From: Desulfuromonadales bacterium
Lineage (GTDB): Bacteria > Desulfobacterota > Desulfuromonadia > Desulfuromonadales > JAGXHI01
Assembly (NCBI GenBank): GCA_024636295.1
Contig: JAGXHI010000048.1
Location: forward strand, 1 to 46,821
DNA: 46,821 bases
Direction: 5' to 3'
Shown: one piece after another, positions 16,154 through 25,006 of the stretch
Layout: each line of letters starts with the position of its first letter
How positions within the stretch are numbered: the stretch's first letter is position 1
Notes under the pieces: generated by a model
Told to the model about the DNA's origin: nothing
The model's input: the letters and a program-made list of their open reading frames with translations, nothing else
The model's database searches: none
Program-made: the position numbers and the translations under genes

Positions 16154-17570
16154 CAACTGTTCCTTTCCTTTTTTCGACGAGCTCGGCAGGCACAATATCC
16201 ACAATCTTACCGGGATTGAGCATGGCGTGGGGATCGAAGCTGCGCTTGATCCTGCGAAAGAGATCAATGGCCAGGTCGGAGAATTCAAGGCCCAGGTACT
16301 CTTTCTTCAGCACGCCGATTCCGTGCTCGCCGCTCATGGTGCCGCCGAGATCAAGAGCCGCCCGCACCATGTCCACCTCCGCCTTGTGCACCCGTGCGAC
16401 TTCGTCGGGCTTGCGCTCATCGAAAAGCACGAGAGGATGAAAATTCCCGTCACCGGCGTGGGCCAGAATGCCGATGGGCAAATCGTATTTTTTCGAGCAC
16501 GCAAGAATCGCTTCGACCATCTGGGGAAAAGCGCTTCGCGGGACCGTTACATCCTGAAGAGAGTACGAAGGGCTGCGGCGCCCGACGGAGCCGATCACCG
16601 TTCTTCGAGCGAGCCATAGCTGGTCGGCTTCGTCCTGACTGGTCGCCACCTTGAAATCCCGGACATCGGACTTTTTGCAGAGCTCTTCGATGAGCCTGAC
16701 CTGATTGTCGAGGTCCACATCATAGCCGTCCACCTCGATGATCAGCAGCGCCCCGGCATCGAGGGGCAAACCCAGACCCACATGCTCGTCGGCGGTATTG
16801 ATCAGAAGATTATCCATCATCTCCAGGGTGGTGGGGATAATCCCGGCGGCGACAATTTCAGCCACGGACCGGGAGGCGTCTTCCACCTTGTTGTAGATGG
16901 CCAGCATGGTGCGTTTGGCGGGGGGCTTGGGCAGAATGCGGAGGATCGCCCTGGTGACGAATCCCAAGGTGCCCTCGGAACCGACGAAGAGTCTCGTCAG
17001 ATCATAACGAAATTCGCTCTTGAAATTTTTTCCTCCGATTTCGATGACCTTTCCGCTCGGAAGGACTACTTCAAGACCGAGGATATAGTCCCTCGTTACG
17101 CCGTACTTGAAACACCGCGGCCCTCCGGAACACTCGGCGATATTGCCGCCGAGGGTGGAGGCTTTGTAGCTTGCGGGGTCGGGGGGATAGTAGTAGCCGA
17201 ATTTTTCCAATTCCTCCTGCAGATCGAAATTGACCAGGCCTGTTTCCACGGTTGCGGTAAAATTTTTCGGATCGATCTCCAGAATGCGATTCATTCGGCT
17301 GAAACAGACGATGACGCTGCCCTCCAGGGGAAGGCTTCCGCCGCTGAGGTTGGTGCCGGCGCCGCGAGGCACCAGGATAAGACCGATTTTGTTGGCATAA
17401 ATCACAAGCGCCGATACATCTTCGGTGCTTCTGGGAAAAACAATTCCCACGGGAACCTGGGACATGAGGGTGGCATCGTAGCCGTATGCCGCCATGCCTC
17501 CCTGGTTGGTGATGATATTTTTCGGGCCGACAATCTCGGAAAGTCTGTCTTTCACTACCTGAGTCAACAT
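16137..17570 (-). CDS. FAD-linked oxidase, GlcD-type (glycolate/D-lactate oxidase subunit)
   Basis: A 477-residue flavoprotein of the VAO/PCMH fold. The FAD-binding part includes LVPRGAGTNLSGGSLP and TLGGNIAECSGGPRCFKYGVTRDYILGLEVVLPSG. The C-terminal FAD-oxidase part ends with ILAHAGDGNFHPLVLFD and MSGEHGIGVLKKEYL. These are hallmarks of GlcD, D-2-hydroxyacid oxidase. GGGGAG precedes the ATG. With the GlcE-like and GlcF-like genes nearby it should form a membrane-associated complex that oxidises a D-2-hydroxyacid (glycolate, D-lactate or a relative) and passes electrons on. Glycolate is favoured by the neighbouring malate synthase and Gcl-like genes. Confidence 0.9.
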   Translation of the reverse strand: MLTQVVKDRLSEIVGPKNIITNQGGMAAYGYDATLMSQVPVGIVFPRSTEDVSALVIYANKIGLILVPRGAGTNLSGGSLPLEGSVIVCFSRMNRILEIDPKNFTATVETGLVNFDLQEELEKFGYYYPPDPASYKASTLGGNIAECSGGPRCFKYGVTRDYILGLEVVLPSGKVIEIGGKNFKSEFRYDLTRLFVGSEGTLGFVTRAILRILPKPPAKRTMLAIYNKVEDASRSVAEIVAAGIIPTTLEMMDNLLINTADEHVGLGLPLDAGALLIIEVDGYDVDLDNQVRLIEELCKKSDVRDFKVATSQDEADQLWLARRTVIGSVGRRSPSYSLQDVTVPRSAFPQMVEAILACSKKYDLPIGILAHAGDGNFHPLVLFDERKPDEVARVHKAEVDMVRAALDLGGTMSGEHGIGVLKKEYLGLEFSDLAIDLFRRIKRSFDPHAMLNPGKIVDIVPAELVEKRKGTVDGTSL

Positions 17571-17593
17571 GTGCTCTCCCCTTCCCTTGCGGG

Positions 17594-18907
17594 TTACTGA
17601 TTTACACCCGGGGCCAGAATGCCGTTGGGGTCGAACTGATTTCTGATCTCATCGGTGAGTGCCACCATCTCGAGCCACATATCTTTTTCCTTGAGGGCCT
17701 CACATTTGAGCCTGTATCCAAGATCTCCGGCAATGTTTCCACCGAGAGAGAGCGCCAACCGATTGATCTCCTGAACCAGAACCGTCATCTCATGGACTTC
17801 CGAAGGGAACACGCGAATATTTCCATTCAGCGCATAGACCATCAGGCCGGAACGGGAGTCGAGATCCTCCACCAGTTTTTCCAATTGGTTCAGGGCTTGG
17901 GGCGCATGATCGGGGCCGACCAGAAAATCGATGGCTCTTTCATGAACATCCCCATGATACTTTTCCTTGAGTTTCAGCCACTGGCTCCCCAGGTTGTCGA
18001 GGGCTTCATCCTCATCCAGCATAATCACATCCGCGGCCTTCTCCAGTCTGAAAAGAGACGCGACCTCCTCACTCAGGCGTATTGTGGAATTCCTGAGTCC
18101 CTCCAGATCCACCAGGACCAGGTGTCCCGGGACAATTTGCCGCGATTCGAGGTTCAGTTGCGCCGCTACGGGAGCATTCAGCAGATTGAGTCTGGCGGGA
18201 TAGATTTTTTGATCGAGAAGTTTCCCCATGACGCTCGCTGCCTTCTCGATGGACGAAAAAGAACCTAAAATGGATCTTCTGGTCTCCGGCAACGGCAAAA
18301 GCTTGAGCAGAACTCTGGTAATGACCCCTAACGTTCCCCGGCTGCCGACGACGAAGTGGATCAGGTCGTACCCTGAAACGTTCTTAATTACCTTGCTGCC
18401 ACAATTGAGAATTTCACCGGTCGGCAGAACCATGTCGAAACCGAGAACGTAGGCGCGCGGAGGGCCATACTGGAAAGCCATGGAGTCGAGATCGCCCGAA
18501 GAAATGCAGGCGCCGATGGAACTGTCGCTTCCCTTGAACGGCTCGGGAGGAAAGTACAATCCTTCACCGGCGATTTTGTTCTGAAATGCGGTATGTGACG
18601 TCCCCGCCTCCACCTCTGCCACAAGATTTTCGTGATCGATATCCAGGACCCGGTTCATGCGAGACATGACCATGGCGAGCCCTCCGTCAAGACCCCTGGT
18701 GTTGACGGTATGACCACCAACGCCGATCCTGACGTCGAGTTCATTGCACAGAGAAATTATTTCGGAAACCTCTTTGGTCCCACCGGGGAAAATAACCGCG
18801 GAGGGAAGTTCAGGACCGGACAGGAATTCTTCCATGAGATCCTGTTGCACAACCAGGTTATCGTCCCCAACCGTGGATCTCAGCTTTTTCAGAATGGCAT
18901 CCTGCAT
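17594..18907 (-). CDS. FAD-binding oxidase, GlcE/GlcD-like second subunit
   Basis: A 437-residue FAD-linked oxidase of the same superfamily as its neighbour, with GVGGHTVNTRGLDGGLAMVMSRMNRVLDID and SSIGACISSGDLDSMAFQYGPPRAYVLGFDMVLPTGE in the FAD domain and KNVSGYDLIHFVVGSRGTLGVITRVLLKLLPLPE beyond. It ends with NQFDPNGILAPG. It is longer than typical GlcE (about 350 residues) and weaker in the C-terminal GDGN/HG motifs, so it may be a diverged catalytic or structural subunit. AAAGGGG precedes the ATG. Only 23 bp separate it from the next gene, so the two are co-transcribed. Confidence 0.85.
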   Translation of the reverse strand: MQDAILKKLRSTVGDDNLVVQQDLMEEFLSGPELPSAVIFPGGTKEVSEIISLCNELDVRIGVGGHTVNTRGLDGGLAMVMSRMNRVLDIDHENLVAEVEAGTSHTAFQNKIAGEGLYFPPEPFKGSDSSIGACISSGDLDSMAFQYGPPRAYVLGFDMVLPTGEILNCGSKVIKNVSGYDLIHFVVGSRGTLGVITRVLLKLLPLPETRRSILGSFSSIEKAASVMGKLLDQKIYPARLNLLNAPVAAQLNLESRQIVPGHLVLVDLEGLRNSTIRLSEEVASLFRLEKAADVIMLDEDEALDNLGSQWLKLKEKYHGDVHERAIDFLVGPDHAPQALNQLEKLVEDLDSRSGLMVYALNGNIRVFPSEVHEMTVLVQEINRLALSLGGNIAGDLGYRLKCEALKEKDMWLEMVALTDEIRNQFDPNGILAPGVNQ

Positions 18908-19009
18908 GGCGGCCCCTTTAAGATTTGAGAGTTCGCGGCATGGACGGTCGAGGAGGCCATGCCAGCTGACCCTACCCCATCCTTGCCACCTGTAAAGATT
19001 TATCCGGAT

Positions 19010-19390
19010 TTATTCCTCCGAGCGACTTATGGAAATTGCGTCTCCGACTCTGGAAGACTGTTGGAAAATGCCGAGGTCGCTGGTGATCCGCCCGAAGACC
19101 TGTACCGGCGAAGCAGCTCGTATCTCGCTGCCGTTGCTGGCGGGAGTCGGCCCGTAAAAAATGCAGAAACAGTTCCCATCCGGCCAGAAAGCCAAATCCC
19201 CGGCTTCAACCACGACCTGCGGAGATGAAACCGTGACCTTGCCGTGGATGGGAAAATAGATTTCATCTCCCCAGAGATTGATATTTGTATTGATGGGCAA
19301 CTGGGCCGCAATCTGATGGCCGGCCTCGCTATCGAAAAGTATCCCCGCACCCATCTGGTTGCCGAAAGCGATCCGTATTTTGCAGGTCAT
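19010..19390 (-). CDS. Cyclophilin-like (TM1367/DUF3830-type) small protein
   Basis: A 126-residue protein with the cyclophilin-like beta-barrel pattern known from T. maritima TM1367: NLWGDEIYFPI, VEAGDLAFWPDGNCFCIFYGPTPAS and VQVFGRI. Proteins of this group have no proven enzyme activity but recur in clusters for small acids and amino acids. The start is uncertain: ATG 19390 has GGGGGAGG very close, while ATG 19402 adds four residues and lacks a site. It lies between the DUF1537 kinase and the GlcE-like gene on the same strand, so it is probably in the operon. Confidence 0.7.
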   Translation of the reverse strand: MTCKIRIAFGNQMGAGILFDSEAGHQIAAQLPINTNINLWGDEIYFPIHGKVTVSSPQVVVEAGDLAFWPDGNCFCIFYGPTPASNGSEIRAASPVQVFGRITSDLGIFQQSSRVGDAISISRSEE

Positions 19391-19460
19391 ATCCTCCCCC
19401 ATGCTCGAAAAAGGTTGAGAATCTCCCGTTGGACTCGATTTACCTGAACGGCCTCTTCAG

Positions 19461-20948
19461 CTATTCATCGCCAGGGGTACCCTGCTTTCGCATCCGCTTG
19501 ACGACCTCGGCCAGAGTTTCCCTGTTGCCGACATTCCCCGGGAAAACAATATAAGGCATGCCGGGGTATCTGGTCTCCCCGCCCAGGGACCAGACAGGGA
19601 TTCCAGGGGCGGCCTGGCCGAGCACCTTCGTCAGTTTGACGCCGAGGCCCTTCATCGCCACATCATTGGAGGTGATTCCTCCCTTGGCAATGAGAAATGC
19701 CGGCTGCGCATTAAGGCGTTGAACGACCTCCACCAGGGCAGAGGAAATTTTCATCCCGACGCCCAGATCCCCTTCTTCATCGGAGGTCGTTACGAGAGTG
19801 CGACTGGTGTAGACCATCACGTCGCGTCCCCGTCCGATGGAATCATTGACCCGATCCGCCACCCGGGAGATTTCCGGTTCACGCTGAGCCTTATCCAGAA
19901 GAAGCTGGACGTCGACCTCGACCGGCTCGATTTCCGTCATCTCCTTCGCCTTGTCGATTTGTTCGCTCGTCTTGCCGACATACGAGCCGACGACGACCAG
20001 ACCGCCATGATGGGACGATGCGGGGGAGGCCAGTTCAGAGGGGGTCAAAAAAGGCCTGGCCGCAATTCCTCCCCTCACCCTGACATAGGAGGCGCTTGAG
20101 CGGATCAAAAACCGCTTCCCCTTCTCTTCAGCCTCGAGCAGACCCAGGACGAACACTTCAAGGTCCTTGTAGTCGGCGGCGTTGAGAACGATGGTTTTCC
20201 CCCCGCTGACGGACTGGAGAAACTCCGCCACATACGCGGGTCCGCCTTTGCGAAGATTTTCAAGCCCGATACTGCCGACCTGATGGGAGGAGACCTTTCC
20301 TCCGGTTTTTTCTTCCACGAAATAAGCAAGATGCGAATTGAGGAAGCCGAATACCCTGTCCCTGGAAAATTCCGTCCTTCCGGCCGGGATCAGCGCTTTC
20401 TGGTCCTGAACGTAATGGATATCTCCGACGGTATACCGACCACCTTCAAAAAAAGCCGGCACCAGCACGTACCCGTCAAAACCCATTCCCGTTTCTTCGA
20501 CCAGAACCTCCTGCAAGGCTTCGAGTTCATCCGGATAATGCCAGCGCAGAGTGGAATCTCCGCGACTGATAACCGTAAATTCGACCCCGACCTCCCGTGC
20601 AGCCCGGCAGAGGTTTCGAGCGATCAGAGCGTTGAGAGCCCTGGCTCTTTCACGCGGCATGCTCCTCGTGTTGGTGAGGATGAAGAACAGGTCTTCCTCG
20701 CCGGCAAGAGACTCTTTCAGTTCTTCCACTTCCCAGCCGGTGCGGAGAAAAACATCATGCACCGTCTGGTTTCCGGTCGGATCGTCATCGATCACCACCA
20801 CCTTGCGTCCGGATCGCCGGATGCGCGTCCTGATCTCCGGAAGCAGGTCGCGATCGGTCCACACCGGCGGAAGGCTCCGAAGAACTTCTTCTTTTTCGAC
20901 AATCGGATGTTCCACGGTTTTGATCTTTTCAACGGGTCCGATTCGCAT
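19461..20948 (-). CDS. Four-carbon acid sugar kinase family protein (DUF1537)
   Basis: A 495-residue ATP-dependent kinase of the DUF1537 group. The N-terminal substrate domain opens with VVVIDDDPTGNQTVHDVFLRTGWEVEE and has TNTRSMPRERARALN and SRGDSTLRWHYPDE. The C-terminal nucleotide domain has LIAKGGITSNDVAMKGLGVK and VFPGNVG. Characterised members phosphorylate D-threonate, D-erythronate or related acids at the terminal carbon. At 495 residues it is longer than those OtnK/DtnK proteins (about 420), mainly by an N-terminal extension of ~45 residues, so the substrate may differ. It follows the transketolase pair by 15 bp. A C4 or C3 acid-sugar substrate is inferred. Confidence 0.88.
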   Translation of the reverse strand: MRIGPVEKIKTVEHPIVEKEEVLRSLPPVWTDRDLLPEIRTRIRRSGRKVVVIDDDPTGNQTVHDVFLRTGWEVEELKESLAGEEDLFFILTNTRSMPRERARALNALIARNLCRAAREVGVEFTVISRGDSTLRWHYPDELEALQEVLVEETGMGFDGYVLVPAFFEGGRYTVGDIHYVQDQKALIPAGRTEFSRDRVFGFLNSHLAYFVEEKTGGKVSSHQVGSIGLENLRKGGPAYVAEFLQSVSGGKTIVLNAADYKDLEVFVLGLLEAEEKGKRFLIRSSASYVRVRGGIAARPFLTPSELASPASSHHGGLVVVGSYVGKTSEQIDKAKEMTEIEPVEVDVQLLLDKAQREPEISRVADRVNDSIGRGRDVMVYTSRTLVTTSDEEGDLGVGMKISSALVEVVQRLNAQPAFLIAKGGITSNDVAMKGLGVKLTKVLGQAAPGIPVWSLGGETRYPGMPYIVFPGNVGNRETLAEVVKRMRKQGTPGDE

Positions 20949-20963
20949 TCGGCCGCATCCCCA

Positions 20964-21902
20964 TCATTTTGCCGCAATCGCTTCCTTCACGGCGCCGACA
21001 ATGGCCCCAGCCGTCAGACCAAGGGCATCGAGAAGTTCAGGCATTTTACCGGAAAGGCCGAAGCGATCCTTTACCCCCACTATCCGCACAGGTACCGGGC
21101 GAGTCTGCACCAGAAGTTCGGCCACGGCGCTGCCCAGTCCCCCGATGACGCTGTGTTCTTCGGCGGTGACGATACAGCCGGTGCGGCCCGCCGCTTCGAG
21201 AACGCATTCCGAATCGAGAGGCTTGACCGTGTGAACGTTGATGACGTCGACGGAAATGCCTTCGCCGGCAAGGATATCGGCAGCTTCAAAGGCCTTGCTC
21301 AGCATGACGCCGTTGGCCAGAATGGAGGCGTCGGTGCCGCGGCGGTAGACATTCGCCTTTCCGATGATGAAGGGATCGTCCTCCGAGGTGACCACCGGGG
21401 TCGGCATGCGCCCGACACGCAGATATGCCTGACCGACATTTTCGGCCAGGGCGCGGACGGCCTTGGCCGTCTCAATGCCATCGGCCGGCTCGATGACAAT
21501 CATTCCGGGCAGGGACCGCATCAGGGAGATATCCTCGAGCGGCAGGTGGGTCGGGCCTTCCTGTCCTGGAGAGGTCCCGGAATTGTGTCCGATGAGTTTG
21601 ACGTTCTTGTTTGCGTAGGACACCGAGATGCGAATCTGGTCCCAGGCATTGCCGGTCAGGAAATTGGCATAGGCGTTGGCAAAGGGTATTTTTCCCATCA
21701 GGGCCAGCCCCGCCGCCGTCCCCACCAGATCGGATTCGGCAATGCCGATATTGAAGAAACGCTCGGGGAATTCGGCGGCGAAAAGCGAGGTCATGGTCGC
21801 CTTGGACACGTCGGCGTCGAGAACGACCACGTCCTTATTTTCGGAACCAAGCTTCAAAAGCGCCTTTCCATAGGCTTCACGCGGTGCAATGGTCTCGTTC
21901 AT
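20964..21902 (-). CDS. Transketolase-like, C-terminal subunit
   Basis: A 312-residue protein equal to the pyrimidine-binding and C-terminal domains of transketolase. The TPP-activating Glu is in FFNIGIAESDLVGTAAGLAL, and the FANAYANFLTGNAWDQIR and TGCIVTAEEHSVIGGLGSAVAE segments are typical. It starts one base after the stop of the N-terminal subunit gene, so the two are coupled and should assemble to a heterotetramer. Transketolase moves a C2 ketol unit between sugars and can use hydroxypyruvate as donor; that link to the Gcl-like and isomerase genes is inference. Being inside the catabolic operon, it is likely a dedicated enzyme. Confidence 0.92.
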   Translation of the reverse strand: MNETIAPREAYGKALLKLGSENKDVVVLDADVSKATMTSLFAAEFPERFFNIGIAESDLVGTAAGLALMGKIPFANAYANFLTGNAWDQIRISVSYANKNVKLIGHNSGTSPGQEGPTHLPLEDISLMRSLPGMIVIEPADGIETAKAVRALAENVGQAYLRVGRMPTPVVTSEDDPFIIGKANVYRRGTDASILANGVMLSKAFEAADILAGEGISVDVINVHTVKPLDSECVLEAAGRTGCIVTAEEHSVIGGLGSAVAELLVQTRPVPVRIVGVKDRFGLSGKMPELLDALGLTAGAIVGAVKEAIAAK

Positions 21903-21903
21903 T

Positions 21904-22731
21904 TTATGTCAACTCCTCCAGTGCTATTTTCAGTTGCTCATTATTGGGGGCCAATCCATGCCATCCGACCTGGTCTTCCATAAAGGAGACGCCCTTCCCC
22001 TTGACTGTATTGGCGATGATCACCGTCGGTCGGCCTTTCGTCCGGAGAGCTTCCTGAAAGGCGTCGTAGACGGCCTGCAGATCGTGTCCGTCGATTTCGA
22101 CGGCATGCCAGCCGAAGGACTCGTATTTGGCCTTGAGATTGCCCAGACACTTGACCTCATCGAGGGGACCGTCCAGACACAGGCCGTTCGAATCGACGAT
22201 GGCGCAGACGTTGTCAAGACGGAAATGGGCCGAAGTCATGGCCGCTTCCCATAATTGCCCTTCATGCAGTTCGCCATCTCCGATCAGTACGTAGGCCCTC
22301 TGGTCGGTTCCGTTGAGCCTCGCTCCCAGAGCGACTCCATTGGCCACCGACAAACCCTGGCCCAGCGCCCCGGAGGACATATCGACTCCGGGTGTGCACT
22401 CGCTGCTCGGGTGACCGTGCAGGCGGCTGTCCAATTGCCGCAGGGTCAGAAGCTCTTCTTCGGGGAAGAACTTTCGATTGGCCAGGGCTGAATACAGCAC
22501 CGGCGCCGCATGTCCTTTGGACAGAAAGAAAAAATCCCGCCGATCCCAACAGGGGTTTGCCGGATCGACCCTCATGACGGAGGTGAAAAGAACCGCCATG
22601 ACTTCCACGGCCGAAAGGGATCCCCCCGGATGGCCGGTGCCTGCCCTGTTGATCATCGTGACAATCTGTCGCCGCATCTTTTTGCACTGATCCCCCAGTT
22701 GCTCGAAATCCGGCTTCTCATGTTGATCCAT
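21904..22731 (-). CDS. Transketolase-like, N-terminal subunit
   Basis: A 275-residue protein equal to the diphosphate-binding domain of transketolase: TGHPGGSLSAVEVMAVLF, LSKGHAAPVLYSAL with the catalytic His, and the TPP/Mg motif GDGELHEGQLWEAA followed by VDSNGL. The frame runs to 22881, but the ATG at 22731 has AAAGGAG at good distance and lies outside the upstream gene, so it is chosen; an ATG at 22767 is the alternative. It pairs with the C-terminal subunit directly after it. Split transketolases are common in sugar-acid and sulfosugar clusters as well as in archaea. Confidence 0.92.
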   Translation of the reverse strand: MDQHEKPDFEQLGDQCKKMRRQIVTMINRAGTGHPGGSLSAVEVMAVLFTSVMRVDPANPCWDRRDFFFLSKGHAAPVLYSALANRKFFPEEELLTLRQLDSRLHGHPSSECTPGVDMSSGALGQGLSVANGVALGARLNGTDQRAYVLIGDGELHEGQLWEAAMTSAHFRLDNVCAIVDSNGLCLDGPLDEVKCLGNLKAKYESFGWHAVEIDGHDLQAVYDAFQEALRTKGRPTVIIANTVKGKGVSFMEDQVGWHGLAPNNEQLKIALEELT

Positions 22732-22778
22732 ATTCCTGCTCCTTTGATAATCGGAATCGTTTTTCATTGAACTGCCTT

Positions 22779-24032
22779 TTACGGGTAAACATCCGCAAGC
22801 AGGTCGGCCAGATGGACCACCTTCTGATCCCTGCCTGCCAGGCGTAGCGACCCCTGTATCCTGTGTACACAGGCCGGACAACCGGTTACCACGATTTCCG
22901 CACCGGTATCCTCGATATTTTTCACCTTCTGACGAGAAATATCCTTGGCGATTTCATAAAAATAACTCTGGAAAAGCCCTGCCGCTCCACAGCAGCGATC
23001 GGCTTCCCGCAATTCGACATATTCGATTCGCGGGATGGATTTCAGGATCTTCCGAGGCTCTTTCGTGATCTTGAGCCCCCGCGACATGTGGCATCCGTCG
23101 TGATACGTCACCTTGTGATTAAAAACCTTGTATATCCGCGTATCCAAATCGATTTTTTTTGTAATGTACTCGGAGAAGTCGAAGACTTTTCGCCCAAAGG
23201 CCTCGACCTCCGGCAGATAATCGGGCTCGTCGGCAAAAAGGTGCGAATACTCATTTTTAAGCATCGCCCCACAGGAGCTGCATCCGGTGATTACCGCATC
23301 GAATTCCTCGTAAATCTCAATGTTTTTTCTGGCGTTTTTCTTTGCCGATTCAAAGTCTCCGTAGGCGTTTTGCGGCGTGCCGCAGCAGACCTGTTTTTTC
23401 GGCACGACAACGTCAATGTCATTCGCGTTGAGAACCTTGACAATGGAATGTCCGGTTCTGGAGAGGGAGTGATTGATAAAACAGCCGACAAAGAAACCGA
23501 CTTTCTCCTTTGCTCCCTGGACGCTGCTGATCTCGGGGACCTGATCGATGAAGCTTGTTTTGTCGATCGGCATTCCCTTGATGTCGATCCCCTTGAAATC
23601 GTCGAATCCACCGATCCTGTTTGCCACTTTTTCCCGGAGGATCCGGGCGGTGCTGAAAGCCAGTTTTCTTCGAAACGGATTGCCCAGGGTTCCGAGGATG
23701 AGTTTCTTGTCGATGGGCAGACCTTCGGTCTGTTTCAGATAGCGTCGAGCGGCAAGAACCAGCTCATGAGGTTTGACTCCGCTCGGACAGGCGACCGCAC
23801 ATTCCTGGCAAAGCAGACAGCTGTTGATGGCGTTCTTGAAGCCTTCGTCGACCTGGATTTTCCCCTCGGCAACGCCCCTGATCAGCTGAACCCGGCCCCT
23901 GGCCGCGTAGGATTCGTTGAGGTCGGATTTGTAGACTTTGCAGGCCGTCTGACAGAAACCGCACTTGTTGCACCGATATAGCCCGTCGAGGACCTCATCC
24001 AGGGATGAACTTTTTTTGCCGCCCTTCGCCAT
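22779..24032 (-). CDS. (Fe-S)-binding oxidoreductase, GlcF-type (CCG domains)
   Basis: A 417-residue protein with two [4Fe-4S] ferredoxin motifs near the N-terminus, YRCNKCGFCQTACKVY and CLLCQECAVACPSG, and two CCG (heterodisulfide-reductase) domains with CCGTPQN and CCGAAGLF. This is the layout of the iron-sulfur subunit of glycolate oxidase and of related D-hydroxyacid oxidases, which takes electrons from GlcD-type flavoproteins to the quinone pool or another carrier. It is encoded several genes away from the GlcD/GlcE pair but on the same strand. AAAAAAGGAA precedes the ATG. Confidence 0.9.
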   Translation of the reverse strand: MAKGGKKSSSLDEVLDGLYRCNKCGFCQTACKVYKSDLNESYAARGRVQLIRGVAEGKIQVDEGFKNAINSCLLCQECAVACPSGVKPHELVLAARRYLKQTEGLPIDKKLILGTLGNPFRRKLAFSTARILREKVANRIGGFDDFKGIDIKGMPIDKTSFIDQVPEISSVQGAKEKVGFFVGCFINHSLSRTGHSIVKVLNANDIDVVVPKKQVCCGTPQNAYGDFESAKKNARKNIEIYEEFDAVITGCSSCGAMLKNEYSHLFADEPDYLPEVEAFGRKVFDFSEYITKKIDLDTRIYKVFNHKVTYHDGCHMSRGLKITKEPRKILKSIPRIEYVELREADRCCGAAGLFQSYFYEIAKDISRQKVKNIEDTGAEIVVTGCPACVHRIQGSLRLAGRDQKVVHLADLLADVYP

Positions 24033-24047
24033 TTGTCATTTCCTTTT

Positions 24048-24959
24048 TTAAAGCCGGGCCCATGCTTCCCGCAAAGTGCGCTTTGCGTGCGCGACGATCA
24101 GATCGGGGTCCTCTTCGGGCGCCGGCTTGACTTCAAAAGCCACCACCGCGGGATTTCCTTTGCGCAGGTAACCGATTTCAATCAGCTCTTTCAGAAATTC
24201 CGTCAATTCCGGAACATCCACCTCGCCTCCCGGACAGCCGAAATACGGATGCTGATCGCCATAGGCCGGGTTCTTCGCATCCGCCATGACGCAATTTCCG
24301 ATATGCGCATGCACCAGATGATTTCTGGCCATGTTGAGGCTATGCCGTGCCGTCTCTCCCTTCAAGGGAAGATGGCTGAGGTCGATCATCAGACCGAAAT
24401 TCCCACATTTCCGCTTTACCGCCTCGGCGACTTTGACCGCATCCTCGGTGGAGCCGATCAGGGCCTTTTTGTCGATTTCCCGGTCAAAAACCTCCAGAAT
24501 GATCCCGATGCCGTATTTTTCGTGGGCATAGGTACAAAGATCCGCCAGGGATTCAATAAGAATCTCGATGGCTCTTTCCCGCTTCTCCGGACCCGGATCG
24601 GGTCCGCTGAGAAGGGCCAGATTTTTTGCTCCGACCTCCGCGGCCTCCGGCAGCAGATCCTTGATGATCCGAATGGCCTCCTGACGGGTCGGGCCATCAA
24701 ATGAATTCAGATCGAGCTTGTTCGACAACTGCACGGGTTGAGCACCGAAACCGACATCGAGACGTGACTGGGTCAGAATCGCCGAGACCTGCTTTCGAAC
24801 GTCCGGATCCTTGATGCGAGTTATTTCAATCGCACCGAAAAAATCATCCCCGGCAATTTTTTTTATGGTTTCCACGATGGGGCCTTCACCTCCCATGGTG
24901 CTTGGATAGGCCATGAACTGAACGATTCCCACCTTGATCATGGAATGAAGTTCACTCAT
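24048..24959 (-). CDS. Sugar-phosphate isomerase/epimerase-type TIM-barrel protein
   Basis: A 303-residue protein of the xylose-isomerase-like TIM-barrel group. The metal site is suggested by ILEVFDRE, GLMIDLSHLPL and HAHIGNCVM with GGEVDVPELTEFLKELIEIGY and VAFEVKP. It is about 45 residues longer than the hydroxypyruvate isomerase Hyi and not close to it in sequence, so its reaction is not known. An isomerase for tartronate semialdehyde/hydroxypyruvate or a ketose is plausible next to a Gcl-like enzyme. ATG 24959 has AAAGGAG upstream; the longer frame to 25058 overlaps the TPP enzyme gene. Confidence 0.8.
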   Translation of the reverse strand: MSELHSMIKVGIVQFMAYPSTMGGEGPIVETIKKIAGDDFFGAIEITRIKDPDVRKQVSAILTQSRLDVGFGAQPVQLSNKLDLNSFDGPTRQEAIRIIKDLLPEAAEVGAKNLALLSGPDPGPEKRERAIEILIESLADLCTYAHEKYGIGIILEVFDREIDKKALIGSTEDAVKVAEAVKRKCGNFGLMIDLSHLPLKGETARHSLNMARNHLVHAHIGNCVMADAKNPAYGDQHPYFGCPGGEVDVPELTEFLKELIEIGYLRKGNPAVVAFEVKPAPEEDPDLIVAHAKRTLREAWARL

Positions 24960-25006
24960 CTTCGACAACTCCTTTCTGGATTCCTGGGATTTTATTCTTA
25001 TGGCGT

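Noticed and set aside
20283..21983. A 566-codon open frame on the plus strand
   Set aside because: Antisense to the DUF1537 kinase and transketolase genes, which have clear family motifs; the frame has no recognisable domain and arises from G+C-rich codon use.
20964..22731. Sulfoquinovose transketolase (sulfo-TK) pathway
   Set aside because: A split transketolase alone is not enough; no sulfoquinovosidase, sulfosugar isomerase or sulfoacetaldehyde enzyme could be recognised.
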